A stretch of DNA of 64,000 nucleotides from CAWEHU01 sp963808965. GTDB taxonomy: Bacteria > Pseudomonadota > Alphaproteobacteria > Acetobacterales > Acetobacteraceae. Positions 50,446 through 64,000 of this stretch are shown in pieces. Position 1 is the first letter of the stretch, and the number at the start of each line of letters is the position of its first letter. The notes under the pieces are model-generated. The model had not been told where the DNA came from and did not search any database. It was given only the letters and a program-made list of their open reading frames with translations. Where the stretch lies: NCBI GenBank assembly GCA_963808965.1, contig CAWEHU010000017.1, positions 62,001 through 126,000 on the forward strand. The letters run 5' to 3'. The translations under genes and the position numbers were made by a program.

Positions 50446-53400
50446 ATGAACGCGATTACCAGATCGTTTGCTGGGCGCAAGCGCATCCGCAGGAACTTCG
50501 GGCGCATTCCCGAGGTCGCGCCGATGCCCAATCTGATCGACGTGCAGCGCGCGAGTTACGAGGCGTTCTTGCAGATGAACGTGCATCCGGACAACCGGAC
50601 CAACACGGGGCTGCAGGAGGTCTTCAAGTCCGTCTTTCCGATCGACGACTTCGCCGGCCGTGGACGGCTGGAGTTCGTGTACTACGAACTCGAAGAGCCC
50701 AAATACGACGTCGAGGAGTGCATCCAACGCGGCATGACCTATGCCGCGCCGCTGAAAGTCGTGTTGCGGCTCATCGTCTGGGACGTGGACGAGGATACCG
50801 GCGCCCGCTCGATCCGCGACATCAAGGAGCAGCCCGTTTACATGGGCGATATGCCCCTGATGACCGATAACGGGACGTTCATCATCAACGGCACCGAGCG
50901 CGTCATCGTCAGCCAAATGCATCGCAGCCCGGGCGTGTTCTTCGATCACGACAAGGGCAAGACGCACTCCTCGGGCAAGTATTTGTTCGCGGCGCGCGTG
51001 ATCCCGTATCGCGGCTCCTGGCTCGATTTCGAGTTCGACAGCAAGGACCTCGTCTACGTCCGCATCGACCGCAAGCGGAAGCTGCCGGTCACTACCTTGC
51101 TCTATGCACTCGAAAGCCGTGCCACCCAGGCGCTGCGGGCGGCGCGCGAGGCGCAGGGCGAGACACTGGAGCTCGGCGAAATTCGCGGCATGGATGCCGA
51201 GGAGATCCTCAACTACTTCTACGGACAAGTCGTGTTCACGCGCACGCCGAAGGGCTGGGCGCGACCCTTCGATCCGGATGCGTTTCGCGGCATCAAGCTG
51301 CTCGAGCCGCTGGTGGACGCCGATACCGGTGAGGTGGTGGCGGAAGCCGACGCCAAGCTGACCGTCCGGGCAGCGCGCAAGATCGCCGAGACGACGAAGG
51401 AAGTTCTCGTCGGTCGCACCGATTTGCTCGGCCGCTATGTCGCCGAGGATCTGGTGAACCCGCAGACGGGCGAGATCTACGCCGAGGCCGGCGAGGAGCT
51501 GGTGGAGGCGCGCCTGACCGGGCTCGAGGATGCCGGGATTACGTCTCTGCCGACGCTTGCGATCGATCAAGGCAACGGGCCCTGGATCCGCAACACGCTC
51601 GCGGTTGACAAGAACACCTCGCGAGACGATGCGCTGATCGACGTTTACAGGGTGATGCGCCCGGGCGAGCCGCCGACCCCCGAAACCGCCGAGGCGCTGT
51701 TCCGGGGTCTCTTCTTCGACCCGGATCGTTATGATCTCTCGGCGGTCGGCCGCGTGAAGATGAACATGCGGCTCGGGCTGGACGCGCCGGACACCGTGCG
51801 CGTGCTGCGCAAGGAAGACATCCTGCGCACCGTCAAGACGCTCTGCGAGCTCAAGGACGGGCGCGGACAGATCGACGACATCGACAATCTCGGCAATCGG
51901 CGCGTCCGCTCGGTCGGCGAACTGATGGAGAACCAATACCGCGTCGGTCTCCTTCGCATGGAGCGTGCGATCCGCGAGCGCATGGGCTCGGTCGATATCG
52001 ACACCGTGATGCCGCACGACCTCATCAACGCGAAGCCCGCGGCCGCGGCGGTGCGGGAGTTCTTCGGCTCCTCGCAGCTTTCGCAATTCATGGATCAGAC
52101 GAACCCGCTTTCCGAGGTGACGCACAAGCGCCGCCTTTCGGCGCTCGGGCCGGGCGGGCTCACGCGCGAGCGCGCCGGTTTCGAGGTTCGCGACGTGCAC
52201 CCGACGCATTACGGCCGCATCTGTCCGATCGAGACCCCGGAAGGGCCGAATATCGGCCTCATCAACTCGCTCGCCACCTATGCCAAGGTGAACAAGTCCG
52301 GTTTCATCGAGACGCCGTACCTGCTGGTGCGTGAGGGCGTGGTGCAGAAGGAGCCCCGCTACCTCTCTGCAATGGAGGAAGAGAAGCTGGTCGTCGCGCA
52401 GGCCGACGCGCCGATGGACGAGTCGGGCCGCTTCACCGAGGATCTGGTCTCCGTGCGCAAGCAGGGCGACTTCCGCCTCGCCCGGCCCGAGGACGTGACG
52501 GCGATCGACGTCTCGCCGAAGCAGCTCGTGTCGGTCGCGGCGGCGCTGATCCCGTTTCTCGAGAACGACGACGCGAACCGGGCGCTGATGGGCTCGAACA
52601 TGCAGCGCCAGGCGGTGCCGCTGATCCAGGCCGATGCGCCGCTCGTCGGAACCGGTATGGAGGCGGCGGTCGCGCGCGATTCCGGCGCGACCATCGTCGC
52701 CCGCCGGCCAGGTGTGGTGGATCAGATCGACGGCGCGCGCATCGTGGTACGCGCGACGGCGGAGGACGGCTCGACCCGCGGCGTGGACATCTATCGTCTG
52801 CGCAAGTTCATGCGCTCGAACCAGTCGACCTGCATCAACCAGCGTCCGCTGGTGAAGGTCGGCGATCGCGTGTCCGAGGGGGAGATCATCGCCGATGGTC
52901 CTTCCACCGAATTGGGCGAGCTGGCGCTCGGACGGAACGTGCTGTGCGCGTTCATGCCCTGGAACGGCTACAATTTCGAGGACTCCATCCTGATCTCGGA
53001 GCGCATCGCGCGCGATGACGTGTTCACCTCGATTCATATCGAGGAATTCGAGGTCATGGCCCGCGATACGAAGCTCGGCCAGGAAGAGATCACCCGCGAC
53101 ATCCCCAATGTGGGCGAGGAGTCGCTCAAGAACCTCGACGAGGCGGGGATCGTCTATATCGGCGCCGAGGTGAATCCGGGCGACATCCTGGTCGGCAAGG
53201 TCACGCCGAAGGGTGAGAGCCCGATGACGCCGGAGGAAAAGCTCCTGCGCGCGATCTTCGGCGAGAAAGCCTCCGACGTGCGCGACACTTCGCTCAAGCT
53301 GCCGCCGGGTGTCACCGGCACGGTGGTCGATGTGCGCGTGTTCAGCCGGCGTGGCGTGGACAAGGACGAGCGCGCGATGGCGATCGAGCGCGCCGAGATC

Positions 53401-54618
53401 GAGCGGCTCGCGAAAGACCGCGACGACGAGCGCGCGATCCAGGAGCGGAGTTTCCTGAACCGCTTGCGCGAGAAGCTGCTCGGCCGGAAGGCTTCGGGTG
53501 GGTTCAAGGGCATCAAGGCGGGCACGCTGATTACGGAGGAGGTGCTCGCGGAGCATCCGCGCGGTGCGTGGCGGCATATCGGCGTGCAGGACGACGCCGT
53601 GATGGCCGAAATCGAAACGCTGCGCCGCGAATACGACGCCGCGGTCGGCCGGCTACAAGCGCGGTTCGACGGTAAGGTGGACAAGCTGCAACGAGGCGAC
53701 GAGCTGCCGCCCGGCGTGATGAAGATGGTCAAGGTCTTCATCGCGGTGAAGCGCAAGCTTCAGCCCGGCGACAAGATGGCTGGACGGCACGGCAACAAGG
53801 GCGTCGTCTCCCGCGTGGTGCCGGTGGAGGACATGCCTTTCCTCGAGGATGGTACGCCGGTCGATCTCGTGCTGAATCCGCTCGGGGTCCCAAGCCGAAT
53901 GAATGTCGGCCAGATCCTGGAGACGCATCTCGGCTGGGCCTGCGCCACCCTCGGCCAGCAGATCGGTGATCTCGTCGAGGAGTATCGCCGCACCGGGGCG
54001 GCGCGCGAGGCGTTGCTCGAGCGGCTGCGCGACGTCTATGGCGAGGAAATCTTCGCGCAGCAGATCGCGCATCTCGATACGGAACAGCTCGTCGAGCTGT
54101 CGGAGAATCTGCGCAAGGGTGTCCCGATCGCGACGCCGGTGTTCGATGGCGCACGCATGTCCGACATCGAAGGAATGCTCGAGAAAGCCGGGCTGGACAC
54201 GTCGGGTCAGGTCACCTTGGTCGATGGGCGAACCGGGGAACCGTTCGAGCGCCGCGTGACGGTGGGCTACATATACATGCTCAAGCTGCATCATCTCGTG
54301 GACGACAAGATCCACGCGCGCTCCATCGGGCCGTACAGCCTCGTCACGCAGCAGCCGCTCGGCGGCAAGGCGCAGTTCGGCGGTCAGCGTTTCGGCGAGA
54401 TGGAGGTTTGGGCGCTGGAAGCTTACGGCGCCGCCTACACCTTGCAGGAGATGCTGACGGTGAAGTCGGACGACGTCTCCGGCCGGACCAAGGTTTACGA
54501 GGCGATCGTGCGCGAGCAGGACAACTTCGAGGCCGGCATTCCCGAGAGCTTCAACGTTCTGGTGAAGGAGCTGAAATCGCTCGGCCTCAACGTCGATCTC
54601 GACAGCCGCGCGGCTTGA
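50446..54618 (+). CDS. rpoB: RNA polymerase beta subunit
   Basis: An intact 1390-residue beta subunit. Start is ATG 50446 (M-N-A-I-T-R-S-F-A-G-R-K-R-I-R); further upstream frame is not coding. The rifampicin region (F-F-G-S-S-Q-L-S-Q-F-M-D-Q-T-N-P-L-S-E, then H-K-R-R-L-S-A-L-G-P-G-G) keeps wild-type residues, and R-P-L-V-K-V-G-D, K-M-A-G-R-H-G-N-K-G and F-G-G-Q-R-F-G-E-M-E-V-W-A-L-E-A-Y-G are all there. This 4.2-kb gene has no frameshift, unlike its neighbours. Confidence 0.99.
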   Translation: MNAITRSFAGRKRIRRNFGRIPEVAPMPNLIDVQRASYEAFLQMNVHPDNRTNTGLQEVFKSVFPIDDFAGRGRLEFVYYELEEPKYDVEECIQRGMTYAAPLKVVLRLIVWDVDEDTGARSIRDIKEQPVYMGDMPLMTDNGTFIINGTERVIVSQMHRSPGVFFDHDKGKTHSSGKYLFAARVIPYRGSWLDFEFDSKDLVYVRIDRKRKLPVTTLLYALESRATQALRAAREAQGETLELGEIRGMDAEEILNYFYGQVVFTRTPKGWARPFDPDAFRGIKLLEPLVDADTGEVVAEADAKLTVRAARKIAETTKEVLVGRTDLLGRYVAEDLVNPQTGEIYAEAGEELVEARLTGLEDAGITSLPTLAIDQGNGPWIRNTLAVDKNTSRDDALIDVYRVMRPGEPPTPETAEALFRGLFFDPDRYDLSAVGRVKMNMRLGLDAPDTVRVLRKEDILRTVKTLCELKDGRGQIDDIDNLGNRRVRSVGELMENQYRVGLLRMERAIRERMGSVDIDTVMPHDLINAKPAAAAVREFFGSSQLSQFMDQTNPLSEVTHKRRLSALGPGGLTRERAGFEVRDVHPTHYGRICPIETPEGPNIGLINSLATYAKVNKSGFIETPYLLVREGVVQKEPRYLSAMEEEKLVVAQADAPMDESGRFTEDLVSVRKQGDFRLARPEDVTAIDVSPKQLVSVAAALIPFLENDDANRALMGSNMQRQAVPLIQADAPLVGTGMEAAVARDSGATIVARRPGVVDQIDGARIVVRATAEDGSTRGVDIYRLRKFMRSNQSTCINQRPLVKVGDRVSEGEIIADGPSTELGELALGRNVLCAFMPWNGYNFEDSILISERIARDDVFTSIHIEEFEVMARDTKLGQEEITRDIPNVGEESLKNLDEAGIVYIGAEVNPGDILVGKVTPKGESPMTPEEKLLRAIFGEKASDVRDTSLKLPPGVTGTVVDVRVFSRRGVDKDERAMAIERAEIERLAKDRDDERAIQERSFLNRLREKLLGRKASGGFKGIKAGTLITEEVLAEHPRGAWRHIGVQDDAVMAEIETLRREYDAAVGRLQARFDGKVDKLQRGDELPPGVMKMVKVFIAVKRKLQPGDKMAGRHGNKGVVSRVVPVEDMPFLEDGTPVDLVLNPLGVPSRMNVGQILETHLGWACATLGQQIGDLVEEYRRTGAAREALLERLRDVYGEEIFAQQIAHLDTEQLVELSENLRKGVPIATPVFDGARMSDIEGMLEKAGLDTSGQVTLVDGRTGEPFERRVTVGYIYMLKLHHLVDDKIHARSIGPYSLVTQQPLGGKAQFGGQRFGEMEVWALEAYGAAYTLQEMLTVKSDDVSGRTKVYEAIVREQDNFEAGIPESFNVLVKELKSLGLNVDLDSRAA

Positions 54619-54635
54619 TCTGCCCCTCCTCCCGG

Positions 54636-54720
54636 CCTCCTCCCGCAAGGGGAGGAGGAGACGTAAGCCCCCTCTCCCTTGCGGGAGGGGGTTGGGGGAG
54701 AGGGGTTTCCTGGAACGCAG
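54636..54720. repeat. Pair of GC-rich hairpin repeats between rpoB and rpoC
   Basis: In the 146 bases between the genes lie CCTCCTCCC-GCAA-GGGGAGGAGG (54636-54658) and CCCCCTCTCCC-TTGC-GGGAGGGGG, followed by a G-rich extension and AGAGGGG (54668-54704). These are of the extragenic palindrome kind. Both have four-base loops GCAA/TTGC, which are reverse complements of each other. Confidence 0.75.
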
Positions 54721-54764
54721 AACTTCCGCTTCCGCATGGTCTGCCCAAGAAGGGTGAGTGACGC

Positions 54765-58920
<4,156 letters not shown>

Positions 58921-58924
58921 GGGA

Positions 58925-58953
58925 GAGATGCGCGGGTCAAGCCCGCGCATCTC
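58925..58953 (+). terminator. Hairpin after rpoC
   Basis: GAGATGCGCGGG-TCAAG-CCCGCGCATCTC, a perfect 12-bp stem with five-base loop, four bases after the rpoC stop. No U-run follows, so it may be a Rho-associated or RNA-stabilising end rather than a classic intrinsic terminator. Confidence 0.6.
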
Positions 58954-59121
58954 GCGCTCATCTTAGTCGCTCGTAGAGATCCTCCCTTTCAGGACTCGCT
59001 GCGAGCGATTGCCACTAACTTCCAGGCTCGTGGCCAGTGCCCATCCGCTTCGCACGGCTGTACCGAGCGTCCGCTTTGGTTAAGGTTCCCTTGACCCGCG
59101 GGTCCGATCCCTCACCGGTGC

Positions 59122-59150
59122 TTGACTCGCCCTCCCCCGGCTCGTAGGTT
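59122..59150 (+). promoter_or_regulatory. Sigma-70 type promoter of the str segment
   Basis: TTGACT, 17 bases, TAGGTT. Both boxes are close to consensus and the spacer is ideal. It lies 247 bases before rpsL; the long leader between contains several GC-rich dyads but no gene. The rest of the 58954-59396 interval shows nothing else I can identify. Confidence 0.6.
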
Positions 59151-59396
59151 CCGCGCCCTCGGCCACCCCGGCGTGTTTCGTGGATGGCCGTCGTTTGCAG
59201 GCAGCAGAGCGTGCGGCGCCGTCTCCGGCAGACAAACCGGCAGGCCCAGGCCGTAAGCAGCTTGGACCCCGCAGGGTGGGATGTGGTTCCCACGCCGCGC
59301 GGGTTTTGCCTGTCAGAGGCGGCTTCGGGGTGGTTGCAGGGGTTACGAGCGGTCGGGGTGGGGCTCCGGGCGCGGGAAGGATTGGAAAGAGGGTCT

Positions 59397-59768
59397 ATGC
59401 CGACCATCAACCAGCTGATCGCCAAGGGGCGCGAGCCGCAAAAGAGCCGTAACAAGGTGCCGGCGCTACAGGGCTGCCCGCAGAAGCGGGGTGTCTGCAC
59501 GCGTGTCTACACCACGACCCCGAAGAAGCCGAACTCGGCGCTGCGCAAGGTCGCCAAGGTGCGTCTGACCAACGGCTACGAAGTGGTGAGCTACATCCCT
59601 GGCGAGGGGCACAATTTGCAGGAGCACAGCGTCGTGCTGATCCGCGGCGGCCGCGTGAAGGATCTTCCCGGCGTGCGCTATCACATCCTGCGCGGCGTGC
59701 TCGACACGCAGGGCATCGCCAAGCGTCGCCAGCGCCGGTCGCTATACGGCGCGAAGCGGCCGAAGTAG
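59397..59768 (+). CDS. rpsL: 30S ribosomal protein S12
   Basis: A 123-residue S12. Lys42-43 region T-T-T-P-K-K-P-N-S-A-L-R-K and the P-G-E-G-H-N-L-Q-E-H-S-V-V-L-I-R-G-G-R-V-K-D-L-P-G-V-R-Y-loop are wild type at streptomycin-resistance positions. Start ATG 59397 (M-P-T-I-N-Q-L-I) behind AAAGAGGG; the upstream in-frame ATG is not needed. rpsG follows after 12 bases. Confidence 0.98.
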   Translation: MPTINQLIAKGREPQKSRNKVPALQGCPQKRGVCTRVYTTTPKKPNSALRKVAKVRLTNGYEVVSYIPGEGHNLQEHSVVLIRGGRVKDLPGVRYHILRGVLDTQGIAKRRQRRSLYGAKRPK

Positions 59769-59780
59769 GAGCCCGCTGCA

Positions 59781-60257
59781 ATGAGTCGCCGCCGCCGCGC
59801 CGTGAAGCGCGACATCCTGCCGGACGCCAAGTTCGGCGACGTGGTCATCACCCGTTTCATGAACGCGCTGATGTACGACGGCAAGAAATCGGTCGCCGAA
59901 GGCATCGTCTATGGTGCGCTCGACGTGCTCAAGAAGCGCGGAGGTTCCCAGGCCGACCCGGTGCGAATGTTCCACGAGGCGCTGGACAACGTGAAGCCGG
60001 CGGTCGAGGTGCGGTCACGCCGGGTGGGCGGCGCGACGTATCAGGTGCCGGTCGAGGTTCGGGCGGAGCGGCGGCAGGCGCTGGCGATCCGTTGGCTGAT
60101 CGACGCAGCACGCAAGCGAGGCGAGCATACGGCTGAGGACCGCCTCTCGAACGAACTGCTGGACGCGGTGAACAATCGCGGCTCGGCGGTGAAGAAACGC
60201 GAAGACACGCATCGGATGGCGGAGGCCAACAAGGCCTTCAGCCATTATCGCTGGTAA
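59781..60257 (+). CDS. rpsG: 30S ribosomal protein S7
   Basis: A 158-residue S7. R-R-R-A-V-K-R-D-I-L-P-D-A-K-F-G-D, F-M-N-A-L-M-Y-D-G-K-K-S, P-V-R-M-F-H-E-A-L-D-N-V-K-P and R-W-L-I-D-A-A-R-K-R are conserved. The next gene is tuf, only 84 bases on; fusA, normally here, is missing. Confidence 0.98.
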   Translation: MSRRRRAVKRDILPDAKFGDVVITRFMNALMYDGKKSVAEGIVYGALDVLKKRGGSQADPVRMFHEALDNVKPAVEVRSRRVGGATYQVPVEVRAERRQALAIRWLIDAARKRGEHTAEDRLSNELLDAVNNRGSAVKKREDTHRMAEANKAFSHYRW

Positions 60258-60341
60258 CGGCAGCGCGGCGACCCCGCGTGCGGGCGTGAACGACAGGACT
60301 GAAGCAACCACAAGACCAGTACGGTCCATGGAGACAGGACG

Positions 60342-61532
<1,191 letters not shown>

Positions 61533-61594
61533 CCGGACGAAGCGAGCGGCCTCACGGGCCGCTCCATCGCCCCCGCGAGATCGGAACGAGAAGT

Positions 61595-61903
61595 ATGGAC
61601 AACCAGAACATCCGCATCCGCCTGAAGGCGTACGATCACCGCGTGCTGGACAACAGCACGAAGGAGATCGTGAACACGGCGAAGCGCACGGGCGCGCGGG
61701 TTCGCGGACCGATCCCGCTGCCGACGCATATCGAGCAATTCACGGTCAACCGTTCGCCGCACGTTGATAAGAAGAGCCGGGAGCAGTTCGAGATCCGCAC
61801 GCATCGCCGGCTGCTCGATATCGTCGAACCCACGCCGCAGACGGTGGACGCGCTGATGAAGCTCGACCTCGCCGCCGGCGTGGATGTCGAGATCAAGATT
61901 TAA
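61595..61903 (+). CDS. rpsJ: 30S ribosomal protein S10
   Basis: A 102-residue S10. I-R-I-R-L-K-A-Y-D-H-R-V-L-D, G-P-I-P-L-P-T-H-I-E and V-N-R-S-P-H-V-D-K-K-S-R-E-Q-F-E are conserved. It acts in the ribosome and with NusB in antitermination. Standard length, start ATG 61595. rplC begins 18 bases later. Confidence 0.98.
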   Translation: MDNQNIRIRLKAYDHRVLDNSTKEIVNTAKRTGARVRGPIPLPTHIEQFTVNRSPHVDKKSREQFEIRTHRRLLDIVEPTPQTVDALMKLDLAAGVDVEIKI

Positions 61904-61921
61904 GGCCCGGGACGGTCAGTC

Positions 61922-62596
61922 ATGCGCACCGGATTGGTGGCGAAAAAGCTGGGAATGACCCGGCTGTTCAGGGATGATGGGACAGCACGTTCCGGTGACA
62001 CTCCTGCATCTCGATCAGGTGCAGGTTGTCGCCGCGCGTACCGAGGAGCGCGACGGTTATGCCGCGGTGCAGCTCGGCTGGGGCCGCGCCAAGGTGAAGA
62101 ACGTGTCGAAGCCGAATCGCGGTCACTTCGCGAAAGCAAAGGTGGAGCCGAAGGCGAAGCTCGCCGAGTTCCGTGTCGCGCCGGACGCGCTGCTCGAGCC
62201 CGGCGCCACGCTTAGCGCCGCGCATTTCGCCGTTGGCCAGAAGGTCGACGTCTGCGGCATCACCAAAGGCAAGAGCTTCGCCGGTGCTATGAAGCGCTGG
62301 AACTTCTCCGGCCTGGAGGCCAGCCACGGCGTCTCGATCAGCCATCGCAGCCACGGCTCGACCGGCAACCGTCAGGATCCGGCAAGACATTCAAGAACAA
62401 GAAGATGGCCGGACATCTCGGCGTCGAGCGGGTGACGACGCTCAATGTCGAAGTGGCCGGCGTGGATGCGGACAAGGGGCTGCTCATGATCAAGGGCGCG
62501 GTGCCCGGGGCGAAGGGCGGCTTCGTGCTCGTGCGCGACGCCGTGAAGCGCGCGCGGCCTGCGGACGCGCCGTATCCGGCCGCGCTGGCCGGCTGA
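61922..62596 (+). CDS. rplC: 50S ribosomal protein L3 (two frameshifts)
   Basis: A ~224-residue L3. N-terminus M-R-T-G-L-V-A-K-K-L-G-M-T-R-L-F; after an extra base near 61982 the frame continues H-V-P-V-T-L-L-H-L-D; after a missing G near 62378 it continues K-T-F-K-N-K-K-M-A-G-H-L-G-V-E-R-V-T-T-L-N and stops at 62596. W-N-F-S-G-L-E-A-S-H-G-V-S-I-S-H-R-S-H-G-S-T is the hallmark centre. Two errors in a 0.7-kb essential gene argue strongly for sequencing errors. Confidence 0.96.
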
Positions 62597-62606
62597 GGAC
62601 CGAGCG

Positions 62607-63221
62607 ATGCAGATCGAGATCACCACCCTGGACAATGGCCGCGCGGGCGCGCTCGAATTGCCCGACGAGATTTTCGCGGCCTCGCCGCGCGCCGATATCA
62701 TGGCGCGCGTCGTCCATTGGCAACTCTCCAAGCGACGGGCCGGGACGCACAAGACGAAGGGGCTGAGCGAAGTCTCGGGGACGACGAAGAAGCCGTATCG
62801 CCAGAAGGGCACCGGCAATGCGCGCCAGGGCAGCCTTCGTGCGCCGCAATTCCGCACGGGCGGAGTGGTGCATGGACCCGTCGTGCGCGATCACGGCTAC
62901 TCGCTGCCGAAGAAGGTCCGCCGTCTCGGCCTCATCTCGGCGCTGTCGCAGAAGCAGGCTGACGGCAAGCTGGTCGTGTTGGAATCGGCCGACGGCACGG
63001 CCAAGACGAAGGAGCTGGCGGCGAAGCTGAAGGCGCTCGGCTGGAAGTCCGCGCTGATCGTCGACCGCGCCGTGGACGAGAGCTTCCGCCGGGCGAGCCG
63101 CAACATTCCGCACGTCGATGTGCTGCCGACTGTCGGCGCGAACGTGTACGACATCCTGAAGCACGACGTGCTGGTCATTACCGCGGCCGGTGTCGAAGGG
63201 TTGAAGGAGCGCCTGGCATGA
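62607..63221 (+). CDS. rplD: 50S ribosomal protein L4
   Basis: A 204-residue L4. T-K-K-P-Y-R-Q-K-G-T-G-N-A-R-Q-G-S, R-A-P-Q-F-R-T-G-G-V-V-H-G-P and D-V-L-P-T-V-G-A-N-V-Y-D-I-L are conserved; L4 lines the exit tunnel. It may repress the S10 operon in other bacteria. The end overlaps rplW by four bases. Confidence 0.97.
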   Translation: MQIEITTLDNGRAGALELPDEIFAASPRADIMARVVHWQLSKRRAGTHKTKGLSEVSGTTKKPYRQKGTGNARQGSLRAPQFRTGGVVHGPVVRDHGYSLPKKVRRLGLISALSQKQADGKLVVLESADGTAKTKELAAKLKALGWKSALIVDRAVDESFRRASRNIPHVDVLPTVGANVYDILKHDVLVITAAGVEGLKERLA

Positions 63222-63553
63222 GCGGAACGGAAGCGGTCGCAAAACGCAAGCCGCAGCTTTCGCGCGAGGCGATGTACAACATCATTCGTAGCCCGCTCAT
63301 CACCGAGAAGGCGACCATGCTCTCTGAGAAGAGCCAGGTCGTGTTCCGCGTCGCGATCGACGCGACCAAGCCGGAAATCAAGGCGGCGGTCGAGGGTTTG
63401 TTCGGCGTCAAGGTGGTTGCGGTGAACACGCTCGTGCAGAAGGGCAAGACGAAGCGGTTCAAGGGCCGCCCCGGTGTGCGGAGCGACGTGAAGAAGGCCT
63501 TCGTAAAGCTGGCCGAGGGTCAGACGATCGACCTCACCACGGGCTTGGCGTAA
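63218..63553 (+). CDS. rplW: 50S ribosomal protein L23
   Basis: A 111-residue L23 with an N-terminal extension of about 20 residues before I-I-R-S-P-L-I-T-E-K-A-T-M-L-S-E. V-E-G-L-F-G-V-K-V-V-A-V-N-T and K-G-K-T-K-R-F-K-G are typical. Start ATG 63218 overlaps rplD. The extension is common in alphaproteobacteria. Confidence 0.96.
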   Translation: MSGTEAVAKRKPQLSREAMYNIIRSPLITEKATMLSEKSQVVFRVAIDATKPEIKAAVEGLFGVKVVAVNTLVQKGKTKRFKGRPGVRSDVKKAFVKLAEGQTIDLTTGLA

Positions 63554-63568
63554 GGCGGGCGAGAGCAG

Positions 63569-64000
63569 ATGGCACTCAGGAACTTCAATCCGGTCACGCC
63601 CAGCCTGCGCGGCACCATCCTGGTGGATCGCAGCGAGCTGTGGAAGGGCAAGCCGGTCAAGACGCTGACCGAAGGCAAAATCGGCACCGGCGGGCGCAAC
63701 AACCACGGCCGCATCACCTCGCGCTTTCGCGGCGGCGGGCACAAGCAGGCTTATCGCTACGTCGATTTCAAACGTCGAAAGCACGATGTTCCGGCGCTCG
63801 TGGAGCGGCTGGAATACGATCCGAACCGCACGGCGTTCATCGCCCTGATCAAGTACCAAGACGGGGAGCTGTCGTATATTCTCGCACCGCAGCGGCTGCG
63901 CGCGGGCGATAGCGTGGTGTCCGGTCTGCGGGCCGATATCAAGCCGGGCAACGCCATGCCTCTCGCGGCGATTCCGGTTGGCACGATCGTCCACAATATC
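63569..64000 (+). CDS. rplB: 50S ribosomal protein L2, N-terminal part (cut by window end)
   Basis: The first 144 residues of L2. M-A-L-R-N-F-N-P-V-T-P-S-L-R-G, N-N-H-G-R-I-T-S-R-F-R-G-G-G-H-K and R-T-A-F-I-A-L-I-K-Y are conserved; L2 is needed for subunit joining and peptidyl transfer. The full protein would be about 275 residues. The rest of the S10 operon continues outside. Confidence 0.97.
   Translation, partial: MALRNFNPVTPSLRGTILVDRSELWKGKPVKTLTEGKIGTGGRNNHGRITSRFRGGGHKQAYRYVDFKRRKHDVPALVERLEYDPNRTAFIALIKYQDGELSYILAPQRLRAGDSVVSGLRADIKPGNAMPLAAIPVGTIVHNI

Noticed and set aside
50254..53577. An 1107-codon open frame on the minus strand opposite rpoB (and similar 849- and 860-codon frames opposite the ABC exporter and rpoC).
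   Set aside because: High-GC third positions keep antisense frames open. The translations are Arg/Asp/His-rich with no domain, and the sense strand carries clearly conserved genes.
61982..62378. Programmed ribosomal frameshifting in rplC (and rpoC).
   Set aside because: The shift sites are not slippery heptamers, they need opposite shift directions in the same gene, and programmed shifts are not known in these genes. Sequence errors explain all.

Overview
This window is high-GC chromosomal DNA from an alphaproteobacterium, most probably of the Rhodospirillales (inference from gene content and order; no rRNA or tRNA gene is visible to fix it). The clues are a bc1 complex operon petA-petB-petC, oxygen-dependent HemF, the run DUF1285 / CoA pyrophosphatase / DUF6111 / CCA-adding enzyme, and an L11-beta-str-S10 ribosomal super-cluster with alphaproteobacterial-type rpoB and rpoC. 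The genes use a strongly GC-biased third position. About 25 single-base indels break otherwise well-conserved genes, including single-copy essential ones (rpoC, rplA, rplC, petB, hemF). I read these as consensus or assembly errors and describe the affected genes as one locus each, with the approximate break point given.

Layout. 1-9 kb: DUF58 and MoxR (leftward), then a rightward run of DUF1285, Nudix CoA pyrophosphatase, DUF6111, CCA nucleotidyltransferase, an MsbA-type ABC exporter and an EmrA/EmrB efflux pair. 9-14 kb: hemF (leftward), petABC, MTA phosphorylase, a tiny DUF3309 membrane protein. 14-25 kb: mixed accessory metabolism: AI-2E family permease, dienelactone hydrolase, GH105 hydrolase, Nudix, molybdopterin oxidoreductase, NIPSNAP and ABM small proteins, beta-lactamase-fold hydrolase, FAD-linked oxidase, metallophosphodiesterase. 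25-31 kb: a stress-flavoured block with DUF2934, the ergothioneine genes egtB-egtD plus a small lipoprotein, a degenerate histidine-kinase-type ATPase, DUF4337, a YciF-like ferritin fold protein and DUF1328. EcfG-type promoter motifs (GGAAC-N17-GTT) lie before egtB and the DUF1328 gene. The block from 14 to 29.7 kb is bracketed by two inverted copies of a 170-bp MITE-like element.

30.9-34.7 kb is a copper-handling module (DUF2946, exported beta-rich protein, CopC, CopD, Sco1, PCuAC). 34.8-39.9 kb holds DUF2491, DUF350 and PspA, followed by a chagasin-type cysteine-protease inhibitor, an uncharacterised membrane protein and a papain-like peptidase. 40-47 kb: a sugar ABC importer without its ATPase, a class III adenylate cyclase with TolB-like and TPR regions, a thiamine-diphosphate enzyme, and a PIN toxin/antitoxin pair.

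47.7-64 kb is the ribosomal block rplK-rplA-rplJ-rplL-rpoB-rpoC-rpsL-rpsG-tuf-rpsJ-rplC-rplD-rplW-rplB (cut by the window end). The usual secE-nusG before rplK and fusA between rpsG and tuf are both absent. A good sigma-70 promoter for the str segment lies at 59122-59150.
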